Below, in pieces: positions 16,871 to 25,281 of a stretch of DNA of 64,000 bases (positions within the stretch are counted from its first letter, which is position 1; every line of letters starts with the position of its first letter). Both the position numbers and the translations under genes were made by a program. The DNA lies in the NCBI RefSeq assembly GCF_007997305.1, contig NZ_VORZ01000003.1, positions 248,001 through 312,000 on the forward strand. The letters run 5' to 3'. The notes beneath the pieces were generated by a model. That model was not told where the DNA came from. It searched no databases and saw only the letters and a program-made list of their open reading frames with translations. Source of the stretch: Psychrobacter frigidicola. GTDB lineage: Bacteria > Pseudomonadota > Gammaproteobacteria > Pseudomonadales > Moraxellaceae.

Positions 16871-19800
16871 ATGATCCAGTCCAGCACTGCTAACGCCCAT
16901 AACGTCAGTTACGAAACTGTCTTCCAAGCCGATATCATCAACCAGATGCAAGCGCACGGTTGGCAGTTAGGTCATGCCAGCGGTTATCAGCGCGAAACCG
17001 CGCTGTATGAGCAAGACGCGCTCAACTTTGTGCAGAAAACCCAGCCGGATGAGTGGGATAAGTTCTGCCGCGTATTTCCCATCGATAGTGAGCGCCATTT
17101 TATTGACGCCTTGGTTAAGCAGCTGAATAAAGCTGATATCAATGCTACCGATAGAGCCTCGCGCACCTATGGCACCTTGGGCGTATTGCGGCACGGACTA
17201 AAGATTCGTAATGCGCGCTTTAGCTTGTGCCAGTTTAAGCCGGAGCATGGCTTAAACCCTGATATTATCGCCCGTTATCAGGCTAATATCTGCCGTATCG
17301 TTCCTGAAGTAGTATATAGCCCGCACATCAAAGCGAGTGATGACAGCGACGGCAAAACCGCCAAGCGTAACCGCATTGATCTCGTATTGCTCATTAACGG
17401 CTTGCCCGTGGTGACCATGGAGCTTAAGTCTGAGTTTAAGCAATCTGTGGACAATGCTATTACCCAGTATAAGCAGACCCGCCAGCCAAAAGACCCAGAT
17501 ACTAAAAAGCCTGAACCGTTATTAACCTTTAAGCGTGGCGCATTGGTGCATTTTGCTGTCAGTCAGTACGAAGTCTATATGACCACACGGCTGGCAGGTG
17601 ACAGCACTTACTTCTTACCATTTAATAAAGGCACAGCGGACGGCGGCGCGGGTAATGATGTGCCGTCAGATAGCAGTCGTTATGCTACTGATTACCTCTG
17701 GAATGAGGTACTGACCACTGAGAACCTACTCGCTATCCTTGGGCATTTTGTGCATTTGCAAATTGAGGATGTTGAAGACTGGGAAGGGCGCAAGTCCAAA
17801 AAAGAAACCTTAATATTTCCGCGTTATCATCAGTGGGACGTGGTGAGTAAGTTGGTCAATGATGCCGTTATTGAGGGCGCAGGGCAAAAGTATCTGATTC
17901 AGCATAGCGCCGGTTCGGGTAAATCGAACTCTATCGCATGGACGGCGCATCAACTATCGACGTTATATAATAGTGACGGCGATAAGCAGTTTCATTCGGT
18001 GATTGTTATTACCGACCGTACTGTACTCGATGACCAGCTGCAAGACACCATTTATCAGTTTGAACATGCTGATGGCGTGGTCGGGCGGATTAATAATAAA
18101 GACGGCGGCGGTTCCAAGTCTGAGAAGCTTGCTGCGGCACTGGTCAACGCGCAACCGATTATTATTGTCACCATTCAAACCTTTCCCTTTGTGCTAAAAG
18201 CTATTGAAGACTCTAGCGTTCTAAAATCACGCCGTTATGCCATTATCGCCGATGAAGCGCACTCATCACAGACTGGCTCAACCGCGCGCCAGCTCAAAGA
18301 AGTATTAGTGTCTGGTGATGTAGAAGAGGGTAATGAAGATAAGGTGCTATCTAGTGAGGATATGCTGGATGCCACTATTGCCGCGCGCCGTAGCAGCCCC
18401 AATTTGAGCTATTACGCCTTTACCGCCACACCAAAAGCCAAAACCATTGAACTGTTTGGACGCGTTCCCAATCCTGAGTTGCCAGCATCAAAAGATAACT
18501 TGCCAGCTGCGTACCATGTATATTCCATGCGTCAAGCGATTGAAGAGGGCTTTATTTTAGACGTACTTAAAAACTATACCAATTATAAAGTGGTCTATCA
18601 GCTGAGCCAAAAGCTGGCTGCCCAAGATAAAGAAGTCGATACCCGCCGCGCAAAAATTAAGCTAAATAACTGGGTACGCCTGCATGACCATAATATCGCG
18701 CAAAAAGTTAAGGTCATCATTGAGCACTTTAATAAACACGTTAAAGGCTTACTCGGCGGACAAGCTAAAGCCATGGTCGTGACCGGCTCCCGTAAAGAAG
18801 CAGTACGTTATAAGATGGCGTTTGATAGGTATATTACTGATCATGGCTATAAAGGCATCAATGCCATGGTGGCGTTTTCAGGAGAGGTTAATTTTACCGC
18901 TAACGACCCTGATAGCAGCGCACTATTGGATCAAAAGTTCACTGAGCATAATATGAACCCTAATCTAAAAGGGCGTGATATGCGTAAGGCATTTGATAGC
19001 GACGATTATCAAGTAATGCTAGTCGCTAATAAATTCCAGACCGGCTTTGATCAGCCCAAACTATGCGCCATGTATGTCGATAAAAAGCTTGGCGGCGTGG
19101 ACTGTGTGCAGACGCTCTCCCGCTTAAACCGTACCTATGCGGGTAAGTCAGTCAGCGGTACCTTTGTGCTCGACTTCTTTAATGAGCCAGAAGACATATT
19201 AGCAGCGTTCCAGCCTTATTATAAAAATGCCACCTTAGATGATGTATCTGACCCTGACAGCGTGTTTGATCTACATGAGAAGCTATGCGCCACTGGTATC
19301 TTTCAATGGTCGGAGGTTGAGCAGTTTGCGATTGCTTTCTATGCTAAAAATAAATCCAATGCCGCCATTAGTAATATCTGCAAGCCCGCCGTTGAGCGTT
19401 GGCAAAAGCAGTATAAAGAAGCACGCGAGCAAGCGTTGAACGCTAAGGTGCTGCTTGAGCATAGCAAGGCGACAGGGGACGCGGTATTGATTGCTAATGC
19501 TGAGACCGATTATAGAGGCTATAAAGTCGAACAAGACGCGCTAGGGCTGTTTAAAAAGGATTTGAGCACCTATACGCGTTCTTATGAGTTTATGTCGCAG
19601 ATTGTCGATTATGACGATAAGGACTTAGAAAAGCTGAGCCTTTTTGCCCGTCACTTGCAACCTATGCTCCGTGAGAAGCTAGACGATGAAGACGAAGTGG
19701 ATTTAAGCAATATCATTATGAGTCATTACCGCTTATCTAAACTCCGTCAACAAGACCTAAAGCTGCAAGAAGAGAATATCGAGCCGCTACAAACTGGCGG

Positions 19801-20140
19801 CGGTGGTGCAGGGAAGGCAAGAGATAAGGAAGAAGACTTACTATCTAAAATCGTGGCGCGTCTGAATGAGATGTTCGATACCGAAAAGCTGACCGATAGT
19901 GACATGCTGAACTACTCGCAGACTATTTGGGATAAGGTCAATGAGAACCCAATCGTCATGCAGCAGATAGCCAATAATCCCGCTGAAAAAGTCATGCTCG
20001 GTGATTACCCTGATGCCACACTAGACGCTATCTTTGACAGTCAAGACGCTTATCAAGAGATCACACGCCAGCTATTATCAGACTCTAATCGCTTGGCGCA
20101 ATTTACGCGATTCTTGTTGGATAACAAGATGGATGCTTAG
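16871..20140 (+). CDS. hsdR: Type I restriction endonuclease subunit R
   Basis: HsdR is the translocating and cleaving subunit of the type I enzyme. The N-terminal nuclease domain shows D170, then ELK with E184 and K186, the PD-(D/E)xK pattern. The helicase part has Walker A AGSGKS (K351), the DEAH box at D461-H464, FTATPKAKTIELFG (motif III) and QTGFDQPKL plus TLSRLNRTY (motifs V and VI). The C-terminal helical domain contacts HsdM. At 1089 residues it is complete. No strong ribosome binding site precedes the ATG (GAACGCCACC). It is separated from hsdMS by about 4.4 kb of cargo and fragments. Functionally it completes the only intact RM set here, although it may derive from a different allele than hsdMS. 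Confidence 0.95.
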   Translation: MIQSSTANAHNVSYETVFQADIINQMQAHGWQLGHASGYQRETALYEQDALNFVQKTQPDEWDKFCRVFPIDSERHFIDALVKQLNKADINATDRASRTYGTLGVLRHGLKIRNARFSLCQFKPEHGLNPDIIARYQANICRIVPEVVYSPHIKASDDSDGKTAKRNRIDLVLLINGLPVVTMELKSEFKQSVDNAITQYKQTRQPKDPDTKKPEPLLTFKRGALVHFAVSQYEVYMTTRLAGDSTYFLPFNKGTADGGAGNDVPSDSSRYATDYLWNEVLTTENLLAILGHFVHLQIEDVEDWEGRKSKKETLIFPRYHQWDVVSKLVNDAVIEGAGQKYLIQHSAGSGKSNSIAWTAHQLSTLYNSDGDKQFHSVIVITDRTVLDDQLQDTIYQFEHADGVVGRINNKDGGGSKSEKLAAALVNAQPIIIVTIQTFPFVLKAIEDSSVLKSRRYAIIADEAHSSQTGSTARQLKEVLVSGDVEEGNEDKVLSSEDMLDATIAARRSSPNLSYYAFTATPKAKTIELFGRVPNPELPASKDNLPAAYHVYSMRQAIEEGFILDVLKNYTNYKVVYQLSQKLAAQDKEVDTRRAKIKLNNWVRLHDHNIAQKVKVIIEHFNKHVKGLLGGQAKAMVVTGSRKEAVRYKMAFDRYITDHGYKGINAMVAFSGEVNFTANDPDSSALLDQKFTEHNMNPNLKGRDMRKAFDSDDYQVMLVANKFQTGFDQPKLCAMYVDKKLGGVDCVQTLSRLNRTYAGKSVSGTFVLDFFNEPEDILAAFQPYYKNATLDDVSDPDSVFDLHEKLCATGIFQWSEVEQFAIAFYAKNKSNAAISNICKPAVERWQKQYKEAREQALNAKVLLEHSKATGDAVLIANAETDYRGYKVEQDALGLFKKDLSTYTRSYEFMSQIVDYDDKDLEKLSLFARHLQPMLREKLDDEDEVDLSNIIMSHYRLSKLRQQDLKLQEENIEPLQTGGGGAGKARDKEEDLLSKIVARLNEMFDTEKLTDSDMLNYSQTIWDKVNENPIVMQQIANNPAEKVMLGDYPDATLDAIFDSQDAYQEITRQLLSDSNRLAQFTRFLLDNKMDA

Positions 20141-20271
20141 GAATGGGGGAATCGTGTTAGAAAAATATATGGTGATAATCTAATCGTTCAATGTATGCAA
20201 AATTAAGAGTCTTTGCGCGCATTTGGCTGATAAAAGTATTTATATAAGATGCTTTTTAAGTCCTTGTTTGG

Positions 20272-20304
20272 CAAGATTAAAAAACCATCTGTTTTTTAAT
20301 CTTG
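20272..20304. repeat. Perfect 14-bp hairpin downstream of hsdR
   Basis: CAAGATTAAAAAAC and GTTTTTTAATCTTG with loop CATCT. The stem itself contains a T6 run, so it could act as a weak terminator for hsdR, or protect a transcript 3' end. Confidence 0.6.
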
Positions 20305-20374
20305 GTTCCATATAAATATTTAATTTACTTCCTAACGTAACGCCTTGCTGCCTTGGAGAAGAGTTTTTATTAGG

Positions 20375-20399
20375 AAAACTCCTTTAGGAGAGTTTTTTT
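20375..20399 (+). terminator. Intrinsic terminator downstream of hsdR
   Basis: AAAACTCC, loop TTTA, GGAGAGTT followed by TTTTTT. This is a short stem with a bulge and a good T-run, 235 bp past the hsdR stop. Confidence 0.6.
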
Positions 20400-20592
20400 G
20401 GTTCCAATTTTTCCAGTTTTAGTCTTTTTTGGTTCCACTTTCTCATAGCAGATAATGCCAGTGGTAAACTACTTTACCTGCTAACCAGCCACAAAAAAAT
20501 ATAAGGATTTATAGCTATAAAACTATCTATATGATGGACTTTTTTAGCCGTAATTTAGAATGATAAACAAAATCTCCAGTTTAGTTTTCACT

Positions 20593-20745
20593 GATTCCAT
20601 TTTGCTCAAAAGTGATTCCCTACAGTTATCTGATATTTTCTATAATCTATATAGTGCCGGATTTACAGAGGAATCACTTTGGAATCACTTTTTAAGATGG
20701 AATTTTTTTGATTCCCATTTTGCTGATTTAGCCTTTAGTGATTCC
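20593..20745. repeat. Cluster of GTGATTCC-type words in both orientations
   Basis: GATTCC at 20593 and 20710, GTGATTCC at 20612 and 20738, and the inverted form GGAATCAC at 20670 and 20681. Two stretches also share ATTCCATTTTGCT / ATTCCCATTTTGCT. Six sites in about 150 bp exceed what AT-rich sequence would give by chance. Function unknown. Confidence 0.5.
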
Positions 20746-20901
20746 CATCTAGTGCCCGTGTTTCAAAAGGAATAATACCGTTAAAAAGTGAATTTATATG
20801 CTAGCCAGCCATAAAAAAACGTTTAAGTTTTATTAACTATTTCATTTTAATTGTGATGAGCAGTTACATATTTTAATGAATACGAATAGTTATGTATTTT
20901 A

Positions 20902-21423
20902 TTAATCCTCATAACCTGAGGTACAGATACTATCTTCTTTTTCTAGCTTTCTTATTGCTATTCGGTCGCCTGCTAACGCGCGTTTAGCCATCTTTCCGCA
21001 TTCAGAATTAGGTTCATCAGCATAGAAAGAAGCTAAATTTCCAGATTGAGCAGACGATAATTCTGTCTCGAAATTAAACTTATTCCACGCATACTCATAA
21101 TTTCTTCCAGCACGTGAACGACTATCAAGACCAAGCGCTTCTTTAATACCTTCCACTTCCGAGCGTCTTATATAACCGCGGTCTATCAAGCCTTCGATAT
21201 CATCATCGCCATAACCGCATAATTCCGACACTACACCTTCATGATAGCGTGAGAAGTAACCATCTCTAAGTCTCGCTTCTATAGCTAAGGCTTCCATATT
21301 CTCATGATAGTTGTCATTGCCATATTTAACGTCTTTGCAGTTAAGAGCTGCGTTTGAGAATGTCACAACCATGGATAAACTAATGCCAACCCCTATTTTT
21401 CTGAATACTGATTTTGATGTCAT
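20902..21423 (-). CDS. Hypothetical secreted protein
   Basis: A 173-residue protein, using the ATG at 21423, from which a signal peptide starts (MTSKSVFRKIGVGISLSMVV, cleaved near SNAALN). The frame continues upstream to 21465, but that would bury the signal peptide. The mature protein is acidic, with five Cys (NCKDV, ELCGYG, SECGKM, SICTSG among them) and many short polar helices (RRSEVEGIKEALGLDSRS). No family is recognised. It is the only gene between hsdR and the iteron-like region and has its own orientation. Confidence 0.55.
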   Translation of the reverse strand: MTSKSVFRKIGVGISLSMVVTFSNAALNCKDVKYGNDNYHENMEALAIEARLRDGYFSRYHEGVVSELCGYGDDDIEGLIDRGYIRRSEVEGIKEALGLDSRSRAGRNYEYAWNKFNFETELSSAQSGNLASFYADEPNSECGKMAKRALAGDRIAIRKLEKEDSICTSGYED

Positions 21424-21587
21424 TCTATAACTCGCTATATGATGTAAATAAATGGATTGTAGCACTGCTTACTTGCCAGCAATGAAAAAAGGCAGACGAT
21501 TAACGCCTACCTTGTAGAATTATAATGAAGGTTCACCCATTGGGTGAAAGTCACACCTGCCAATATAGTTTTATACCTACGAAAACC

Positions 21588-21790
21588 TGCTTAAAATGCT
21601 TAAAATGGCTGTAGTATATGATGGGCAAGGCATTAACTTAAGGTGAGCGTTTGCTTAACGTTGCCTAAATTGCTTAAGTCCGTCTTAGATTGGCTTGTTT
21701 TAAGCTGAGTTTAAGCAGTTTAAGTAAGCTTAAGATTTGGCAGTCTTAATATAAATCCCCTAGCTGTAAAGGCTGGGGGCTATTTAAGCA
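21588..21790. other. Iteron-like heptamer array, candidate replication origin
   Basis: The heptamer TGCTTAA occurs at 21588, 21597, 21652 and 21671, and its inverse TTAAGCA at 21711 and 21784. Partial copies (TGCCTAA 21662, TTAAGC 21700, GCTTAA 21728) lie between them. It sits directly downstream of the DUF3987 ATPase gene. Satellite elements such as P4 carry iterated binding sites near their replication gene, so an origin is plausible. A GC-rich hairpin (CCCCTAGC/GGCTGGGG, near 21757-21778) interrupts the array. Confidence 0.55.
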
Positions 21791-21822
21791 GTTTGAGCAA
21801 GTTTTCTTAAATATCATTAATA

Positions 21823-23961
21823 TTAATTGTATAGCTTTGGATTAATAAATATCACTTTGCTACGCCCCTCTATTTCCTGCCTGATATGTTTAGCGGTTTC
21901 TAATTTATCTAACTCATTTTGTAATAACTTAGTGTTTTTACGCATTGGGTTAGGGGCATTGTTAGCTATATAAGTCCTGCTTAATTTATGGGGCTGCTTG
22001 CCTTTGGCTTTATCCACTAGCCAGCCGCTTAACTTCTCACTGTCGTTCTGTTCACCTGTAGGGGTTGCATCGAGATAGCGCAAGCGTTCGGCTGTAGAAT
22101 ATTCAACCAACATAAAAGCCCGTGTAATATCGTCTATGGTGACTGTCTTACGTCCCTCAAAAAATGCCATTAATGACGCTATACGGCTAGCGTTCTCTGC
22201 CATACGTGACGCATACGCTTTTAGATACTCCAATGTCTGCCCGTTGGCTTGGCGGTTCTCTATCGCTTGCATGTGCTTATAAAATACTTGTTCTGCTTGC
22301 TGGTCTGCCCATTGCATCTTAATGCGCTGGGATGTGCCTGTGATGTCATTGGGCTTGCTTGCTGGTAATGGATCAAGTAAGGCAAGACAGCGTAACCAGT
22401 ATTCTATTAAGTCAGGATTATCATAGGGGCTGTCGTTCCTACGCTGTGGATTATCCCATATTCGTTTGCCTCGTAAATCAGGCGGGCAAGCAATCAAGGC
22501 ACGGGCTAAAAAGCCTTGACCATTCATCAAGGGATCAGTGAGTGCTTGTTCTAATACTACCCGTTGACCTTGTAGCAGTAGCGTCATGCGTACGCCATGT
22601 GCATCGGTTTGCGGTGTGGCATAAGCAGACTTTTGCGAACGTAACCGCGATACTTCGCCATCACTCCATAACTTCGTAAGTGCTGATAAGGCGCTGCCAG
22701 CGGTGTCACCTGTCATGGTGTGACCATTAAAGAATTGACCTGCTTCGTCTGTCGTCCATGATGCGTTATTCATTTCACCACTGATAAACCTATCTAATAT
22801 CGGCTCAATGGTGGCATCATCAAACAAGGTTTTAGGGTTCTTAGGTTTAGGGTTTTCATCTATAAAAGAGGCTTGCTCTTTACCCTTCAGGCTTGCCTTG
22901 TCACTTTCCCACGTTGCCACATTATCTAAGTAGTTGGCGTATTGCTGACGCTCATACTCTTTAATCTTAAAGTGAGTTAAGCCCATCGCTTGCGTTTTAC
23001 CTGATCCGCTTTCGCCTTCTGTGATTAACATTAGACTGGTTGGCATGTGACCGTGCCCCATCGGTGCATCAATGAAACGTTGTCCCATGTGTGCCAGTGC
23101 GCCTAACACGCATTGACCTGCCATTGCATCAGGTACTTGTGAGTAGTGCGCCACTGCCTGAACAACATTCTTTAGCAGTCCTTTGAACGCATCTATAGGG
23201 TATAGTGTAGGCTGGCTTGGGTCATTGGCTAATGGTTCGGGTTCGCCCCATGCCAATATTGATAAGTCGATAAACTGAGACTCTTCAATAATATTGCTTA
23301 TCGGCTCACCATCATTTAAACGGTTAATTATGGTATCAACGGTAAAATAACAGACAGCATTCACACCTGATAGCCGCTTTTCAATTACGCTTCTATGTTC
23401 AGCGGTGTCTGTAATTTTAATTGTTTTAATTTCTGAGAAATGTTTAAGCGTCTTATAAAAAAGACTAGGATTAAGACAAGCCAGCACACTAACATTAGGA
23501 TCATCTATCGTTAAAGATGCATACAGTGTTACTGCATCACTTAAAGTAGTTACTAGCCACCAATCGCTATTCTGATTCATAGAACCGATAGCGTAGGCAC
23601 TGGCTTGTGTGGTATCTGATATAAAAGATACGTTATCACTGTTAGTTATATAAGCAGCTACATTAACCGGCTCAGCTTTGTTATTAACCATCACTAAGCC
23701 AAAACCGCCCTTAGTATTTCCTGCCTTTTCACCTTTGTTATTACCGCCTCTCATGCTAAGATTGTCATGCAAAAATCGTGTATTATCAATGTGATTAGTC
23801 GATAAGCCTAAATCATGCAAGCTGTCTAGCTGGCTTAAACTAGCATCTTGTGCACGTTGTTCTAAAGTAGCATTGTCAAAGTCTGCTATATATTCAATGA
23901 AGCCGCCCGTGTCATCAGCATGGGCTTTTTCATTGGTATTTTTTTGTGTTGTAGGGATCAT
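21823..23961 (-). CDS. DUF3987 P-loop ATPase, probable replication protein
   Basis: A 712-residue protein. Residues about 240-650 match the DUF3987 type: YPIDAFKGLLKNVVQAVAHY at its entry, Walker A GESGSGKT with K322, and later EAGQFFNGHTMTG and LLLQGQRVVLEQ. The N-terminal 230 residues are less clear. They include an ACLNP segment reminiscent of TOPRIM-like regions in element primases, but I would not assert that. Proteins of this type replace primase-helicases in integrative elements and are presumed to drive element replication. It ends the alpA operon, starts with GGGGG ahead of the ATG and is followed downstream by the iteron-like array. Confidence 0.82.
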   Translation of the reverse strand: MIPTTQKNTNEKAHADDTGGFIEYIADFDNATLEQRAQDASLSQLDSLHDLGLSTNHIDNTRFLHDNLSMRGGNNKGEKAGNTKGGFGLVMVNNKAEPVNVAAYITNSDNVSFISDTTQASAYAIGSMNQNSDWWLVTTLSDAVTLYASLTIDDPNVSVLACLNPSLFYKTLKHFSEIKTIKITDTAEHRSVIEKRLSGVNAVCYFTVDTIINRLNDGEPISNIIEESQFIDLSILAWGEPEPLANDPSQPTLYPIDAFKGLLKNVVQAVAHYSQVPDAMAGQCVLGALAHMGQRFIDAPMGHGHMPTSLMLITEGESGSGKTQAMGLTHFKIKEYERQQYANYLDNVATWESDKASLKGKEQASFIDENPKPKNPKTLFDDATIEPILDRFISGEMNNASWTTDEAGQFFNGHTMTGDTAGSALSALTKLWSDGEVSRLRSQKSAYATPQTDAHGVRMTLLLQGQRVVLEQALTDPLMNGQGFLARALIACPPDLRGKRIWDNPQRRNDSPYDNPDLIEYWLRCLALLDPLPASKPNDITGTSQRIKMQWADQQAEQVFYKHMQAIENRQANGQTLEYLKAYASRMAENASRIASLMAFFEGRKTVTIDDITRAFMLVEYSTAERLRYLDATPTGEQNDSEKLSGWLVDKAKGKQPHKLSRTYIANNAPNPMRKNTKLLQNELDKLETAKHIRQEIEGRSKVIFINPKLYN

Positions 23962-24096
23962 TGAGTCCCCCTTACCAAAAAACAGCTAAAGCTTTTCTGA
24001 TTTAAATTAAGTATAGACAAGACATCATCAAATAATATGTGAATGACTTTATGAGTTGGTTTAAGGTTATTAATTTGTGAGGTCGTGCGGATTGAG

Positions 24097-24624
24097 TTAG
24101 GCATGATAATAGCCTCCTTGCGCTGTTTTTTGAGTAGGTATCACGCTATAAATAAATATAGGGTGAGAGGAATCACTCTCGGTCACGCAAGCAACCGCCC
24201 CGCTTATTCGCCTTACGGCTATTTTATTAAGCGATGTCTTCCCCTCATAGTCTGTTGGCAAGCATTGAGGGGCTGCCATAAATATGAGGGATTGCACCCT
24301 TGTTGTGCTTAGATGCACTTTTTGGGCTGTGCTTGAATATTTAGAATGGATTTGAGAGTCCACACTGTTATCAGGCACAAAAAAAGCCAAAGAGTAACGG
24401 CTTGGCTTGCCGCTTGCGTGTTTTTTAAAGAGATTTATATAGTAACGACTGTTACCTTCACTTGCAATCGGTTTAGGGCGTGGCTGTTGACACACAAATA
24501 ATGATAATGATAAACCTATGATACTTAAAAAGAACATAATAGTAATAAAGTTTATTGGTAAGCCATACCTGTATGAGTGAGACTCGCTTAGATATGGTTC
24601 TAAAATATTTTTTAATCTGCTCAT
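24097..24624 (-). CDS. Hypothetical one-pass membrane protein
   Basis: A 175-residue protein. A membrane segment lies near residues 26-44 (ITIMFFLSIIGLSLSLFVC). The remainder is polar and contains several Cys. The start overlaps the end of the upstream gene by 4 bases (ATGA), so it is translationally coupled within the alpA operon. The C-terminal half (SLIFMAAPQCLPTDYEGKTS, then GAVACVTESDS) resembles short proteins seen at this position in P4-like satellites (ash/icd region), but the resemblance is from memory and weak. 135 bp separate it from the DUF3987 start. Confidence 0.5.
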   Translation of the reverse strand: MSRLKNILEPYLSESHSYRYGLPINFITIMFFLSIIGLSLSLFVCQQPRPKPIASEGNSRYYINLFKKHASGKPSRYSLAFFVPDNSVDSQIHSKYSSTAQKVHLSTTRVQSLIFMAAPQCLPTDYEGKTSLNKIAVRRISGAVACVTESDSSHPIFIYSVIPTQKTAQGGYYHA

Positions 24625-24869
24625 AGCGTCACCTCATCAGATAGGTCATTAGCTTGCTTATCTATCCAATATCGCTTAAAGCGCTTGCCATTTTGTTTAA
24701 CAGTTTCATCTTGGATAATCACACCAGTGGCGCGTAATTCACTGATGCGCTGTAAAAAGCAAGTTATACCGTACTGTGTGAAAGCTTCCATAGTTGATAT
24801 GGTTTTACCTCCCAGCATATGATTATGAATAATTTGCTTATAGTTCTGCTTTGGTTGCGTTGTATTCAT
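24621..24869 (-). CDS. Small winged-helix-like DNA-binding protein
   Basis: An 82-residue protein. The segment from about residue 18 to 70 (MLGGKTISTMEAFTQYGITC, then QRISELRATGVIIQDE and FKRYWI) fits the small helix-turn-helix family common in phages and integrative elements: a helix-turn-helix followed by a two-strand wing. It starts 2 bp after the AlpA-like gene and overlaps the next gene by 4 bp. It is probably a regulator of the element's replication operon. Confidence 0.7.
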   Translation of the reverse strand: MNTTQPKQNYKQIIHNHMLGGKTISTMEAFTQYGITCFLQRISELRATGVIIQDETVKQNGKRFKRYWIDKQANDLSDEVTL

Positions 24870-24871
24870 GA

Positions 24872-25156
24872 TTACACCTCGCTACTAGTAGAGGTAGTTT
24901 GATTGTTCAGCCATGCCAATACCTCAGCGTTGCGCCAAGCAGTCATAGTAGAGGAAAGTTTGATAGGTGCTGGGAAGCGTCCATCACGTGACCATGCCCA
25001 TAAGGTAGTAATGCCAAACGGTAAAAAGGGCAAAAGCTGGCTTGCTCGGCTCATGCCTTGCGGTGCTAAATAAGGAGTATTTAAGTTATTGGCTGTTTGC
25101 TCAATATCTTTAGATTTTTTTTCAGAAACTGCGCTAGATAAGTTTTGTACGCTCAT
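24872..25156 (-). CDS. alpA: AlpA-family transcriptional regulator
   Basis: A 94-residue protein from the ATG at 25156, which has AGGAG 8 nt upstream; the frame extends to 25180 without a better start. The AlpA/excisionase-type helix-turn-helix spans about residues 38-88: GMSRASQLLPFLPFGITTLW, SRDGRFPAPIKL, and TAWRNAEVLAWL. AlpA proteins activate integrase or excision genes in P4-like elements. It leads the alpA-HTH-membrane protein-DUF3987 operon. A 12-of-13-bp inverted repeat lies just upstream of its ribosome binding site (25172-25200) and may be its operator. Confidence 0.85.
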   Translation of the reverse strand: MSVQNLSSAVSEKKSKDIEQTANNLNTPYLAPQGMSRASQLLPFLPFGITTLWAWSRDGRFPAPIKLSSTMTAWRNAEVLAWLNNQTTSTSSEV

Positions 25157-25171
25157 ATTTATAGCTCCTTG

Positions 25172-25200
25172 ATGAACCACTACACTATGTAGTAGTTCAT
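25172..25200. promoter_or_regulatory. Inverted repeat in the alpA leader (operator candidate)
   Basis: ATGAACCACTACA, loop CTA, TGTAGTAGTTCAT: 12 of 13 positions pair. It lies immediately upstream of the alpA ribosome binding site, followed by GCTATGTTATG. The decayed element at 7.2 kb has the same order: TATAGCTCC, inverted repeat, GCTATGTTATG. Confidence 0.55.
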
Positions 25201-25239
25201 GACGCTATGTTATGAGGTGAGGTAGATATAGGGAATAGT

Positions 25240-25273
25240 TATGCGTCGCAAGCAATAGTGTTTGCGACGCATA
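25240..25273 (-). terminator. Strong hairpin after the 252-residue gene
   Basis: A perfect 12-bp stem TATGCGTCGCAA/TTGCGACGCATA, extendable by AGGG/CCCT after a bulge. It lies 9 bp past the stop of the minus-strand gene at 25282. There is no T-run on the minus strand, so it may be an mRNA 3' stabiliser or an operator instead. Confidence 0.45.
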
Positions 25274-25281
25274 CCCTATTT

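Larger units (their letters stand above)
20141..20901. other. Long gene-free region between defence and replication modules
   Basis: No gene is convincing in 761 bp. It holds a 14-bp perfect hairpin (20272-20304), a terminator (20375-20399), three GGTTCCA words (20304, 20400 and 20430 areas) and a cluster of GATTCC words (20593-20745). Two short stretches resemble one another: CTAACCAGCCACAAAAAAA near 20481 and CTAGCCAGCCATAAAAAAA near 20802. A 71-codon frame at 20560-20775 is made of these repeats and is not called. Confidence 0.6.

Noticed and set aside
20560..20775. 71-codon open frame
   Set aside because: Its codons are made of the GATTCC repeat words, it has no ribosome binding site, and the protein looks random.
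24085..24312. 75-codon plus-strand frame
   Set aside because: It is a shadow of the minus-strand 175-residue gene, which has the overlapping start typical of an operon.
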